This document shows, one piece after another, positions 8,697 to 16,457 of a stretch of DNA of 64,000 nt (its first letter is position 1; every line of letters begins with the position of its first letter). The stretch is from assembly GCF_002909445.1 (NCBI RefSeq), contig NZ_PPXC01000016.1, positions 30,709-94,708 on the forward strand, given 5' to 3'. The translations under genes were made by a program, and so were the position numbers. Under the pieces are notes generated by a model. That model searched no databases and had not been told where the DNA came from. It saw nothing but the letters and a program-made list of their open reading frames with translations. The DNA comes from Arthrobacter glacialis (GTDB lineage: Bacteria; Actinomycetota; Actinomycetes; Actinomycetales; Micrococcaceae).

Positions 8697-9120
8697 GAGT
8701 GCGCTGCCTGTTGAATGGTTGACATGGCAGCCGATTTCCTAAGTGATGAGCAGGCCGCGGATCCGTCAGAAACCGGCCCACCACCCGCACCGAGATCAGC
8801 TGGACAGCAAATCCCAAACGGTTGTGCAGTCCCCGGCGGCGATCAACTATCGACAGATCAGCATCGTCCAATCAACAGAACCGCTCAAGATCCTCAAGAA
8901 AGCCAACCGCCCAACAACTTCAAAGACAGGCCACTAGCTATCGCATAGCGGATTCAATAACTGCCGCTAGTCGAAGTAGCTGCGCTACTTGGCACCAAAT
9001 CCGAGGGCTCTGCGCCTTGCTACGCGCTCTTCTTCGGTGAGCTGTTGACGTTTGGTGTAGGTAACCCTAACCTTACATACGGGGTGCCAAATTGGTATCC
9101 GGACATCAGTGGGGGCACGA
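8697..9120. other. Non-coding leader of the cassette
   Basis: No convincing gene. An open frame at 8715-8948 on the plus strand has no ribosome site and a low-complexity product. A minus-strand frame ending at 8985 has a plausible-looking C-terminus (TEEERVARRRALGFGAK) but runs back into the opposite-strand gene. A 7-bp hairpin lies at 8974-8990. A resolution site could lie here; none was recognised. Confidence 0.4.
9045..9073 (+). promoter_or_regulatory. Likely promoter of the cassette genes
   Basis: TTGACG (9045-9050) and TAACCT (9068-9073) are separated by 17 bp, close to a housekeeping sigma-70 promoter. This would give a leader of about 40 bases before the ATG at 9121. Confidence 0.5.
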
Positions 9121-10140
9121 ATGCGGAAAACTGATGGTAAGTCGTGGGCGGCGGTTATGTTCATTAGCGTCTTAGCCAGCATTGCGACAGTAGTTCCGGC
9201 AGCGGCGGACGACACACAGGGGGAACTGTCAGCGACTGATGCAGTTGTCGCCGTTCAGGAGGTGGCAAGCCAGTCAAACACCGGACCAATCGATGAAGCT
9301 GAAACCTTCACGGTTGAATCCGACGGGTCGCGAGTGGTTGTCGGTGAAGGAACGAAGGTGGCGATCGAGGCTGGCAATTCGCCGACGATCACTCTGGAAT
9401 CCGAAATCTATGAGCCACTCCACGTGAACGGTGGTCTTGAAGGCGAGGTCGAGGTGACTTCGGACGGCACAAGTGTCTACGAAACAAAGCAGAACTACTC
9501 CGTTGTTCCGCTGCCGTACAAGGATGGCTCTATCCAGTTGATCAACGTAATTGCTGACTCAGCTGCTCCGGAGAGATACGAGTATGACTTTTCGTCGACG
9601 ACGCCGGTGAGCATCACGCTCAAAGACGGTGTTGCTGTCATTTTGGACGTGAACGGCGACTTCATTGGCGGCGTCACGGCACCCTGGGCTTATGACGCCC
9701 ACGGGGTCGCGGTTCCTACCCACTTCGAGATCGCTGGCAGCACCCTGATCCAGGTTGTTGAGCACTCGTCGGGCTCATACACTTATCCGATTTCCGCCGA
9801 CCCTTATTTGGGTCAAAAGCTTTTTTCATGGATCTCGGTTGACAGCTTCCAGGGAGACTCTCGGGTAAACCTGCAACCGACAGACTTCGGTCGGGGGATG
9901 CCGCCATGGGTAATGACCGGTGCTGGCTGGACGGAGGCAGTCGGTTGGCCAGGTCCGGTTCCAGTCGGACCTATCCTGGGAAGCAAGGCGACGCTGCGCC
10001 AGCAGTTCGACTGCCACGCGTTCGGAAACGCCTTTGCTGGTACTTGGAACCTTGAGCGGTTCCGTCCGAACCGCACCACGGTCTGGAGTTTTGGCGTTGC
10101 TATCCACCATTGCAACTGGACAACGGCGAACCAATATTGA
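9121..10140 (+). CDS. Secreted protein with DUF2599-like C-terminus
   Basis: The 339-aa product begins with a typical Sec signal peptide (charged MRKTDGK, hydrophobic stretch to about residue 29, cleavage near PAAA-DD). A beta-rich body follows. The last 45 residues (RQQFDCHAFGNAFAGTWNLE up to HHCNW) match the pattern of DUF2599, a domain of unknown function in secreted actinobacterial proteins, with two cysteines that may form a disulfide. I prefer ATG 9121, with GGGGG five bases upstream, over GTG 9109. It is cargo of the Tn3-type cassette and is followed after 25 bases by a small membrane protein gene. Function unknown. Confidence 0.8.
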   Translation: MRKTDGKSWAAVMFISVLASIATVVPAAADDTQGELSATDAVVAVQEVASQSNTGPIDEAETFTVESDGSRVVVGEGTKVAIEAGNSPTITLESEIYEPLHVNGGLEGEVEVTSDGTSVYETKQNYSVVPLPYKDGSIQLINVIADSAAPERYEYDFSSTTPVSITLKDGVAVILDVNGDFIGGVTAPWAYDAHGVAVPTHFEIAGSTLIQVVEHSSGSYTYPISADPYLGQKLFSWISVDSFQGDSRVNLQPTDFGRGMPPWVMTGAGWTEAVGWPGPVPVGPILGSKATLRQQFDCHAFGNAFAGTWNLERFRPNRTTVWSFGVAIHHCNWTTANQY

Positions 10141-10165
10141 GTCGAGATGAATGGAGTTTTGCAGC

Positions 10166-10429
10166 ATGAGCCAACAGCGCAAGGGGCTGAAAATGCTTTT
10201 TTATGGCTCGATCGCCAGCGGAGTATTGGCGCTACTAACGGCAGTACTGACTTCGGTTCTGTTCCAGGAAATTGAGAGCAAGGGAGACGTCACCAACGCG
10301 CAGGATTTCGGCTGGCGCGCAGTTGCGCTTGCCGTGTTGTCCGTCGTGCTTTTTACTGTTTACCTGATTCGTCGCAATACTCTGAGTAGGGTGTTCAAGC
10401 AAACGCAAGAGCACGACCCAGCCCCGTGA
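10166..10429 (+). CDS. Small two-TM membrane protein of the cassette
   Basis: The 87-aa product has two hydrophobic helices: KMLFYGSIASGVLALLTAVL near the N-terminus and AVALAVLSVVLFTVYLI near residues 55-72. A charged tail follows. The ATG at 10166 has GGAG nine bases upstream; ATG 10151 is in frame but has no site. It follows the secreted protein within the same Tn3-type cassette and is probably co-transcribed. A partner, anchoring or immunity role is possible, but nothing in the sequence proves it. Confidence 0.7.
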   Translation: MSQQRKGLKMLFYGSIASGVLALLTAVLTSVLFQEIESKGDVTNAQDFGWRAVALAVLSVVLFTVYLIRRNTLSRVFKQTQEHDPAP

Positions 10430-10452
10430 TGGGATTACGGCGTCGATGAAAC

Positions 10453-10470
10453 GGGGTCTGAGGAAGATCC
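10453..10470. repeat. Partial second copy of the Tn3-type end
   Basis: The first 17-18 bases of the 38-bp terminal repeat occur again here, facing the intact right end, so 10453-10507 can fold into a large hairpin (18-bp arms with one mismatch, about 20-base loop). It may be a remnant of an earlier nested insertion. In RNA the hairpin could terminate the cassette transcript. Confidence 0.6.
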
Positions 10471-10507
10471 TTGGCGTGAATTTCCGTAACGATCCTCCTC
10501 AGACCCC
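10470..10507. repeat. Right 38-bp Tn3-type terminal inverted repeat
   Basis: The reverse complement starts GGGGTCTGAG and ends CCAAG; 36 of 38 positions match the left end. It is followed by GAGAC, matching the five bases before the left end. Confidence 0.88.
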
Positions 10508-10618
10508 GAGACGGTGATCCACTGTGTCTATCAATCCTTGTTGGTTGCCACAGCTGCCTTAGCCGCCGCTAGTGCCCGTTGCTCCAAGATTTCTCACATA
10601 GATATTTAGTGTCGAACG

Positions 10619-11218
10619 CTAAAGCTTCTTATAGAACCACTGCCCATTGACATAGCCCGGATGCAGTTCTCGGACACCGAAGGGTTCGAGCTTGGGCAAG
10701 GCGATGTTTCTTGGCTGGATGTTGTATCCGTTGCTCTCGTAGAACTCCGGAGTACCGTTTCGTTCGTCCATGAACCCGGTAACCCAGATGGCGCCTTCTT
10801 GCTTTGCTTGAGACTCACCAGCTGTCAGTAATGCCGTCCCTAGACCTGTTCGCTGCATGTCTTCGACCACGGCAATGGAAGCCAGGGTCCGTCTGACTTT
10901 CCCAACTCCCTTCGCGAAGTCACGGTCGAACCCATTTCCGATCTCCAGGAGCTCTTCGTAGGGGGTGTGCATGTAGAGGGCCCCAACTAGATGCTCTGTG
11001 ACGTTGTAAGCCCCTAGCCAAATAGCTGGAAATGCTTGGCCTCTCTCATCCTTTGGCACATAGTCGTAGGCATCCCGCCGTGAAATCGTTTCAGTTTGCT
11101 CGGCCCTTTTAGCGCTAACGCCTTCAATTTCCTTCTGAAAGAGCTTGCGTAGATGGTGGAGGCGATGCTCGGCAGGGACCTTAATGGTCCACGGATTGCC
11201 GCTATTTGTAATTGTCAT
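10619..11218 (-). CDS. GNAT-family N-acetyltransferase
   Basis: The 199-aa protein has the GNAT core: a strand ending VRRTLASIAVVEDMQR followed by the acetyl-CoA loop RTGLGTALLTAGE (a Q/RxxGxG/A pattern). The C-terminal part has FMDERNGTPEFYESNGY, a common GNAT motif. The enzyme should acetylate an amine, substrate unknown. ATG 11218 is preceded by GAAGG at good spacing. A longer in-frame extension to 11338 is open but lacks a better site. It is the last gene of a short leftward group of unknown plasmid genes. Confidence 0.82.
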   Translation of the reverse strand: MTITNSGNPWTIKVPAEHRLHHLRKLFQKEIEGVSAKRAEQTETISRRDAYDYVPKDERGQAFPAIWLGAYNVTEHLVGALYMHTPYEELLEIGNGFDRDFAKGVGKVRRTLASIAVVEDMQRTGLGTALLTAGESQAKQEGAIWVTGFMDERNGTPEFYESNGYNIQPRNIALPKLEPFGVRELHPGYVNGQWFYKKL

Positions 11219-11295
11219 GGGTGGTTTTCCTTCACCATCGCGGAAGAATCGTTGTTGATATCGGTGTCGCGGAAATTGTATCCGTGCGGTCCCTT

Positions 11296-11505
11296 TCAGG
11301 GCAGAGTACTCTCGGGCCAGTAGGTCATCCACGCCCATTCCAACGTTTTTGGCTGTGCCGGGCTGTTGAAGGCAGCAACTCCTCCCAATTCCCGCTCAAT
11401 GATGGATTCCAGGTCGGTATCCCCCTCCTGGGGGATGATGAAGAGCGCTTCCAGGCTCACGTCAAAGGCCCCGCCAGGTTCTGCAGGGGTCCGCACATGA
11501 CCCAA
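11296..11505 (-). CDS. Small protein overlapping the gene before it, or frameshifted tail
   Basis: A 69-aa frame begins at TTG 11505 with GAGGT upstream and overlaps the end of the 322-aa gene by 49 bases. Its sequence (SLEALFIIPQEGDTDLESII and onward) looks like real protein rather than a shadow. It may be a translationally coupled small protein. Alternatively it is the true C-terminus of the 322-aa protein, displaced by a frameshift. I cannot decide from one sequence. Confidence 0.42.
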   Translation of the reverse strand: MGHVRTPAEPGGAFDVSLEALFIIPQEGDTDLESIIERELGGVAAFNSPAQPKTLEWAWMTYWPESTLP

Positions 11506-12425
11506 AGGTCTACCTCAGCAGAACGTGCCTGTGCAGCTCTCAATGCCTTTTCGATCTGTTGGACGGTTGGTGCTGGCTCGAACCATTGAGATAACACCAA
11601 TTCCTCGGGGTGGTCCTTTGCCAGGGCAAACCAGTCAATGGCAGTTGATCTAGCCGCGAAACACATGGGGCCAGGGGAATCCGTATCGGGTGTCGCATGC
11701 GTGTCTACGGCCTTCAAGAGCCAGGGTGGCAGCGGGGCGGTGTTGTCCATGACGTAGTGGGTTTCACTGTGCGTGAATGCGTTCAGGCAGGCGTGACTGA
11801 TTTGCCATTGCCATGGTGTCCATTGCTTGGCGTAGTCGTACCCATGATGATCTGTAACAAGCCAGGCCACATGACTATCCAGGGCGGTGGGTCCTCTGCC
11901 GAAATCAAAGCCGGATTTATCGGTGTCTTTTTGCGCGCGGCGCTTGTCGCCCGGGGGAAAGAGCAGGCCCGGGGTCTCGTACACCAAACGGACGATCCGG
12001 GGGTTGGCCCTTGCAAGTTTGACCGCAAGATGGCCCAGGGTTTCATACGCGTCCTGGCCGAGAAACTGTTGTGGTTCGTTGACCTCGCCGGCCCGCAACA
12101 GTTCTCGATCCAAGACGAAACGGAACGGGAAGTGGAGTGCGTCCATTGCGTCGAGGTCGAGACTAACGAAGAATTCAGTGGTGGACTCGTTGGATCGGGC
12201 TATTGAGGCAGCTGGTGAGGTTCGGGGGTCGGCAGCACGAATGACCGCCTCCACCTCCCGCAGCACCGAAGGAGCATCAGTCTTGTCGCTCAGAAAGCAG
12301 TATTGGGCGAATAGCTCCGTGCCGGCTTCCTGACGTAGATATTCCTGAAGCCGCTCAGAGTGCCGGTAGTAGCTATCGGCCTCGTCATGGCTGATCGTGA
12401 TGTGGAGCTTTTTGGTTAGTCCCAT
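11457..12425 (-). CDS. Plasmid protein of unknown function
   Basis: The 322-aa soluble-looking protein starts MGLTKKLHITISHDEADSYY and has no transmembrane segment or signal. Acidic and aromatic stretches alternate, with His/Trp-rich parts around residues 195-240. I recognise no family. Its ATG overlaps the stop of the upstream 94-aa gene (ATGGGACTAA), so the two are translationally coupled. Its end overlaps the 69-aa frame, which may be its displaced C-terminus. Confidence 0.65.
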   Translation of the reverse strand: MGLTKKLHITISHDEADSYYRHSERLQEYLRQEAGTELFAQYCFLSDKTDAPSVLREVEAVIRAADPRTSPAASIARSNESTTEFFVSLDLDAMDALHFPFRFVLDRELLRAGEVNEPQQFLGQDAYETLGHLAVKLARANPRIVRLVYETPGLLFPPGDKRRAQKDTDKSGFDFGRGPTALDSHVAWLVTDHHGYDYAKQWTPWQWQISHACLNAFTHSETHYVMDNTAPLPPWLLKAVDTHATPDTDSPGPMCFAARSTAIDWFALAKDHPEELVLSQWFEPAPTVQQIEKALRAAQARSAEVDLWVMCGPLQNLAGPLT

Positions 12426-12700
12426 GGGATGGGTCCTCCTTGATAGGTTCCTACGGTGGTGTTCGTCCGGGCTTTGATTGCCTCGCCCATGGCGATGGTG
12501 TTTCTGGTGGTTTTGCGGATGTGTTCTTCGCCGTCTTGAAGGGTCATGATTCGTCGTGCGGTGAGGTCAGCCAGTTGGTCTGTGGTGGCACGTTCGTCAA
12601 GGTGGCCTTGGGCCAGGCCGGAGGCGTAGCCGGTCATCCAGATTCGCCAGGCCAAAGGGTTTTTCGTGATGAACTCGGCAAGTTCTTCATCCGTCTTCAT
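12416..12700 (-). CDS. Small plasmid protein of unknown function
   Basis: The 94-aa product (MKTDEELAEFITKNPLAWRI) is mostly helical and charged, with a possible pair of helices around GHLDERATTDQLADLTARRI. ATG 12700 has GGGGAG seven bases upstream; the frame stays open to 12805, but that extension covers a strong hairpin and is arginine/proline-rich, so it is not used. It is coupled to the following 322-aa gene by overlap. It sits just downstream of the DUF4913 gene of the transfer operon. Confidence 0.68.
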   Translation of the reverse strand: MKTDEELAEFITKNPLAWRIWMTGYASGLAQGHLDERATTDQLADLTARRIMTLQDGEEHIRKTTRNTIAMGEAIKARTNTTVGTYQGGPIPWD

Positions 12701-12778
12701 GGTTTCTCCCCTGCCTGGTCTTTGGTTTTGCGGAGTTGGACTAGAGGGTGGGAGCCGACGCCCCCACCATGGTGTGCA

Positions 12779-12808
12779 GTAGTGGCGGTCCCTGGGGACC
12801 GCCACTAC
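12779..12808 (-). terminator. 14-bp perfect hairpin at the end of the transfer operon
   Basis: GTAGTGGCGGTCCC (12779-12792) pairs perfectly with 12795-12808 around a 2-base loop, just past the stop of the DUF4913 gene. There is no strong T-run. It probably ends, or protects the 3' end of, the T4SS transcript before the next small genes. Confidence 0.6.
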
Positions 12809-12815
12809 ATGTTGT

Positions 12816-13325
12816 TTAGGACTGGTTTCGCTGGGATGAGACGAGGGTGTCCCATCGTTCTTGGCGCCGTGATGGGGCGTAGTGGTCCTTACCCGTTTTG
12901 TAGTCGTGCCGGGTGTTGGTGCAGGCGGTGAAGGGGCCTTCCTTGCTGAAGAGGTAGTCCAGGTGCGGGCTCAGGTCGTGCAGAATCCAGGAGCTGAGGT
13001 CTTCTTTTGCTTTCGTCATGCTCTTTTGCAAGGCAGTGAACCGTAGTACCGCCTCGGGGTGCAGCCACCATTGAGGGCACCAGTAGGTGCTGCCGTCCCC
13101 GCGCTCAATATCGTGCAGGAGAGTCCCGACGTAGAGGAAGAGCTCTTCAAACCGTTCGGAGCCTTCACGGGCGGCGTGAGCTTCCATGCTTGATTCCTGG
13201 AAGAGCTGGGGCATGACGGGGCGCTGCGGATCCTCCACCAGCTCCCCCGTAGCTGCGACCACGGCTTCCTCCACCGTGTGAATGGGTGTAGTGGGTGCCG
13301 TGGTGTGCGGTGCTAGCTGATCCAT
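12816..13325 (-). CDS. DUF4913-type conjugation-associated protein
   Basis: The 169-aa protein has an acidic Thr/Pro-rich start and a C-terminal part with YWCPQWWLHPEAVLRF and WILHDLSPHLDYLF, the pattern of DUF4913. That domain of unknown function is typical of actinobacterial conjugative plasmids, and members sit next to the coupling protein as here. ATG 13325 follows AGAAGGAAG and overlaps the end of the coupling-protein gene by 13 bases, so the two are coupled. A relaxosome or coupling-protein partner is an inference from position. Confidence 0.75.
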   Translation of the reverse strand: MDQLAPHTTAPTTPIHTVEEAVVAATGELVEDPQRPVMPQLFQESSMEAHAAREGSERFEELFLYVGTLLHDIERGDGSTYWCPQWWLHPEAVLRFTALQKSMTKAKEDLSSWILHDLSPHLDYLFSKEGPFTACTNTRHDYKTGKDHYAPSRRQERWDTLVSSQRNQS

Positions 13326-14866
13326 GGGTTTGCTTCCTTCTTCTGTGGGGCGGGGTTTGTTGTTGATTCCGGCGAGATGAGGGCGAGCAGGTCCGGGTTG
13401 TGGAACCATGGCTGGACTTTGGCTAGGCAGGGTTGGGGCAGGTCTTGGGCGGTGAGTAGTCCGTACCCTTTGGGCATGTTGGCCAGCTCAGCCACCGTCA
13501 GGATGGGCCGTTGCTGGGTTGATTTGGAGGTGGTGGTTTCCATCCATCCCCGGCTGCTGGTGGAAATGACAGCCTTGTCGTAGTCCCCCGCGGTGGCGGA
13601 GAAGCCGCGCAGCACGGTGTCGTCCTCTCCCCCGCCGAGCCAGCGTATGTTCGCTGATTTCCAGAGCTGACCCATGCCCTGTTGACCGAAGGTGCGAATG
13701 CCCTGGTCAAAGCCTTGGATGAACAGGTTGGTCACGATACCCAAGGAACCGAAGAAGGAGAGCTTGTCGGGCAGTTCTGGCCACTGGACAATATTGCAGA
13801 TTTCATCGAGCAACATCACCAAGGGCACCGGAAGCCGGCTACCGGAGTCGGCAGCGGTGCGCTCTGCTTGTTTGACCAAGGCTTGGAGCAGGGAGGTGAC
13901 GATGAAACCTGCACCGCCGGCACCTTTCTTGGAGAGCATGATGAGGGTGTCTTTGGAGTACAGGAACGCTTCGAGCTCAAGCTCCGGCAGGGAGGGAGTG
14001 GGGGTGGTCCAGGCAATGTTGTGTTGGAAGCCCAGATCCTGAACCATGCGCGCGGCCGTCGCCCACAAGGAGCCACGGGTTTTCTCTGGTTGGCCTTTGA
14101 TGGCCCTAGTGGCTGTGGCCCATTGGTTCCAGCCGTGCCTGTCCAGAGCCGCGGCGATAGCATCCTGGCCGGTGGCGATGACATCGCGGGCCCTGGCGTC
14201 TTTATTCGCCAGAGCTTCCGGGGAGCCTTCGGGGAAGGCCCCTTCTCCGACGACGATCCACCGTTCAACCGTGGAGATCGGGCGGCCTTCCAAGGCGGCG
14301 GCGAGGATGGCGTAGGAGACAAGCCGGATACCGGCGGGTCCGAAGTGAGCGTCATCGGATTTCTGTTGATCAGAGCGGGTGTTATTGGCCGAGGACGCAT
14401 CCGAGAGGACCGTGGCGAGTTCCGTTGCTGTCACATCATCATGGACGTAGCGCAGCAGATTGACGGTGCACCCCTGGGGTACCCCTTCAATCCCTTGCGG
14501 ATCTATGCGCCAGATGGTGCGCCCTTCCCCGGTGCGCAGGGCAACGGTCTCAGCAACCCCGTCCACCTTGTTCGAGGTCAGCAGCAGGGCCCCGGGTGCT
14601 GCTGCGGCCTGCGGGATGACAAACGCGGTGGTCTTGTAGCCGCCGGGCTGAATGTTGATGACTCCACATTCTCGCCAGCCCTGGTAGAGCGGTTCTTGAA
14701 GCCCATCCATGGGGATCGGCCAGGGCAGGCCCGGCCCGGGATCGAGCATGAAGGGGTGTTTTTGGCGGGCGTCCTTAGTTCGTGCTTTCGCCTGCAGGGG
14801 TGCCAGGGCGCGGCCGTGGGCGAGACGATGCGCTGCTTTTTCGTAAGGTTTCAGGGCGTTGGCCAT
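13313..14866 (-). CDS. Type IV coupling protein-like ATPase (TraG/VirD4/TraM-recognition)
   Basis: The 517-aa P-loop ATPase should link relaxosome and secretion channel. The nucleotide loop reads INIQPGGYKTT near residues 70-80, a degenerate Walker A with Lys78. Walker B is PLVMLLDEICN near 350-360. The segment from 375 (GIVTNLFIQGFDQG) to 470 resembles the TraM-recognition domain of VirD4/TraG proteins. No N-terminal membrane helices are present, so it is a soluble-type coupling protein. AAGGAGG precedes ATG 14866. It follows the VirB4-like gene in the leftward operon. Confidence 0.85.
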   Translation of the reverse strand: MANALKPYEKAAHRLAHGRALAPLQAKARTKDARQKHPFMLDPGPGLPWPIPMDGLQEPLYQGWRECGVINIQPGGYKTTAFVIPQAAAAPGALLLTSNKVDGVAETVALRTGEGRTIWRIDPQGIEGVPQGCTVNLLRYVHDDVTATELATVLSDASSANNTRSDQQKSDDAHFGPAGIRLVSYAILAAALEGRPISTVERWIVVGEGAFPEGSPEALANKDARARDVIATGQDAIAAALDRHGWNQWATATRAIKGQPEKTRGSLWATAARMVQDLGFQHNIAWTTPTPSLPELELEAFLYSKDTLIMLSKKGAGGAGFIVTSLLQALVKQAERTAADSGSRLPVPLVMLLDEICNIVQWPELPDKLSFFGSLGIVTNLFIQGFDQGIRTFGQQGMGQLWKSANIRWLGGGEDDTVLRGFSATAGDYDKAVISTSSRGWMETTTSKSTQQRPILTVAELANMPKGYGLLTAQDLPQPCLAKVQPWFHNPDLLALISPESTTNPAPQKKEANPWIS

Positions 14867-14886
14867 GATGTTCTTGCCTCCTTCGT

Positions 14887-16455
14887 TTAGTGATGTCCGG
14901 CGAGAGCGTTTTTGGCCCCGTCAAAGTTTTCATTGGTGTTGTGGAGGAACTTTTCCAGGGTTGTCAGGGGACCCATGTTGATGGGGATCCCCGGGTCATC
15001 TCCGAACTTCGCCAAGAACTTTCCTCGCCCCAGGGGAACGCTGCCGGAGCCGGAGTCCGCGGCCCAAGCCCCCAGGAGCTCACGTTCCTTGTTGGTGAAT
15101 TTCTGGACCTTTTCCAGACTGTCTATTTCGTCGTAGGGGATGCCGCCGTAGACGCGCATGGAGGATCGGGCCACGAATTGCTTGGCTTTGGCGGTCAGTG
15201 CAGGATCTGGCAAGTCCAAATCTCCGGTGCCGTGGGTGATCAGTGCTTGGCCGATGCCTTTGGTGCGGTTGATGCGGATCAATCCCTCGAGCATGTTCAC
15301 AGCGACCCGGGGGTCCACTTGGAAGTTCTGCCACAGCTCGTCAAAGCCCATGATGTAGTGCACCTCCGGGTAGAGCCCGGCTTCTTTCAAGCTCATCACT
15401 GAGGAGGTCACGGACTGGGCGTAGTTCCAAGTCACGATCTGCAACGCGGCCCGGTAGCGTTCTTCGGAGAGATCGACCGCTGAAATATCGAAGGAGCAGT
15501 TGACCCCTACCGGCATGTCTTCGCTGGTGGGCTGAGAGAATGTACCGCCGAACTCGGGCGAGTGGATGAGGTCCTTGAGCCCATTGCGCAGGCCCTTGGT
15601 CAGGCGCAGAAAATCTGCGGCGTCGTGGCAGGAGGCCGACTCGATCATTTCCGGCGTCGGGTTGGCAATGCGGTTCTCCACATGCCCCAGCAGGGCGAAA
15701 CGCCCGTGGCCGGCGACCGCATGGTCAATGGCCTCGGAGAGGATGCCGGGTTCCCCGGCATCAGCGCTCAGAGGGCGTGCCAGGACCAGCTCCACCAACG
15801 CGCGGACGGTACGGTGGCGGCGTGAGCGCATTTCAGCGAGCATCGCGTTGCGGATCTTGTCGTCCTTGATGCTGTGCACAGCACCTTCCAACGGGCCGGC
15901 ATCCAGAGGGTTCACACAGCCCTTGTCTCCGCCGACTTCAAAGGCTTTCCCGCCGATGTGGCGCATGAATTTGCTGTACTCCCCTTTCAAGTCGCCGGGG
16001 ATGACCACCAGGTATCCCGCGGCGAGCATGCCCATGAGCATGCGCAGGAAGAACGAGGATTTTCCGCGCCCCTGCAGGCCGAAGAGGATCAAGGAAGGAC
16101 TCGAAGCGCCCCCGGCAAGGAACAGGGTCATGAAGTCCAAAAAGACAGGGGACATGTGAAAGAAGTGTGTGCCCATCGGGGCGCCCAGAGGGGATTTAGA
16201 GGTGCTGGTCATGAACGGGAACAACCCGGCAATCTGGTTCGAGGTGCCCTGCATGACTGGCGGGGCTTCAACATAGCCGGCCCGCCCCGTAGCGGGAAGA
16301 TGCTTGTTGCCCTTCTTATCCGTGCCGGGGAGCCTGATGCCTTCCAGCCCGTCCGGGGCGATCAAGTTGCTGGCCCAGGACGGGGTGAGGAGTCCAGAGG
16401 GGCGACGAACCATGCTCTTGGCTGCGCGACGACGGCGCGGGGTGCTGGTAGTCAT
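14887..16455 (-). CDS. VirB4-like ATPase, C-terminal motor half
   Basis: The 522-aa protein carries Walker A FGLQGRGKSSFF (residues 125-136) and Walker B YIMGFDELWQN near 370. It also has NRTKGIGQALITHGTGDLDL, a sensor region found in VirB4/TraC motors. The N-terminal VirB4 domain is missing and is probably supplied by the upstream gene, so VirB4 is split here, as in SCO6880-type actinobacterial systems. It energises substrate transfer at the inner face of the channel. Three bases separate it from the upstream stop. Confidence 0.85.
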   Translation of the reverse strand: MTTSTPRRRRAAKSMVRRPSGLLTPSWASNLIAPDGLEGIRLPGTDKKGNKHLPATGRAGYVEAPPVMQGTSNQIAGLFPFMTSTSKSPLGAPMGTHFFHMSPVFLDFMTLFLAGGASSPSLILFGLQGRGKSSFFLRMLMGMLAAGYLVVIPGDLKGEYSKFMRHIGGKAFEVGGDKGCVNPLDAGPLEGAVHSIKDDKIRNAMLAEMRSRRHRTVRALVELVLARPLSADAGEPGILSEAIDHAVAGHGRFALLGHVENRIANPTPEMIESASCHDAADFLRLTKGLRNGLKDLIHSPEFGGTFSQPTSEDMPVGVNCSFDISAVDLSEERYRAALQIVTWNYAQSVTSSVMSLKEAGLYPEVHYIMGFDELWQNFQVDPRVAVNMLEGLIRINRTKGIGQALITHGTGDLDLPDPALTAKAKQFVARSSMRVYGGIPYDEIDSLEKVQKFTNKERELLGAWAADSGSGSVPLGRGKFLAKFGDDPGIPINMGPLTTLEKFLHNTNENFDGAKNALAGHH

Positions 16456-16457
16456 GG

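Larger units (their letters stand above)
8659..10507 (+). mobile_element. Tn3-type mobile insertion cassette without transposase
   Basis: The segment is bounded by 38-bp terminal inverted repeats (8659-8696 and 10470-10507, 36 of 38 identical). They begin GGGGTCTGAG and end CTAAG/CCAAG, as Tn3-family ends do. Both sides carry the same 5-bp flank GAGAC (8654-8658 and 10508-10512), the expected Tn3-family target duplication. No transposase or resolvase lies inside; the cargo is a secreted DUF2599-like protein and a small membrane protein. It would need a transposase supplied in trans. It fits the described mobile insertion cassettes/TIME elements, and sits 15 bases past the relaxase stop. Confidence 0.88.

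Noticed and set aside
8715-8948. 77-aa plus-strand frame after the left cassette end
   Set aside because: No ribosome site, Pro/Gln-rich composition, and no continuity with neighbouring genes.
10453-10507. Palindrome first read as a repetitive extragenic (REP-like) element
   Set aside because: The 38-bp unit matches the plan of Tn3-family termini and pairs with 8659-8696 with a target duplication, so it is a transposon end plus a partial copy.
13682-14890. 402-aa plus-strand open frame
   Set aside because: It is fully opposite the coupling-protein gene, whose Walker and TraM-recognition regions are clear.
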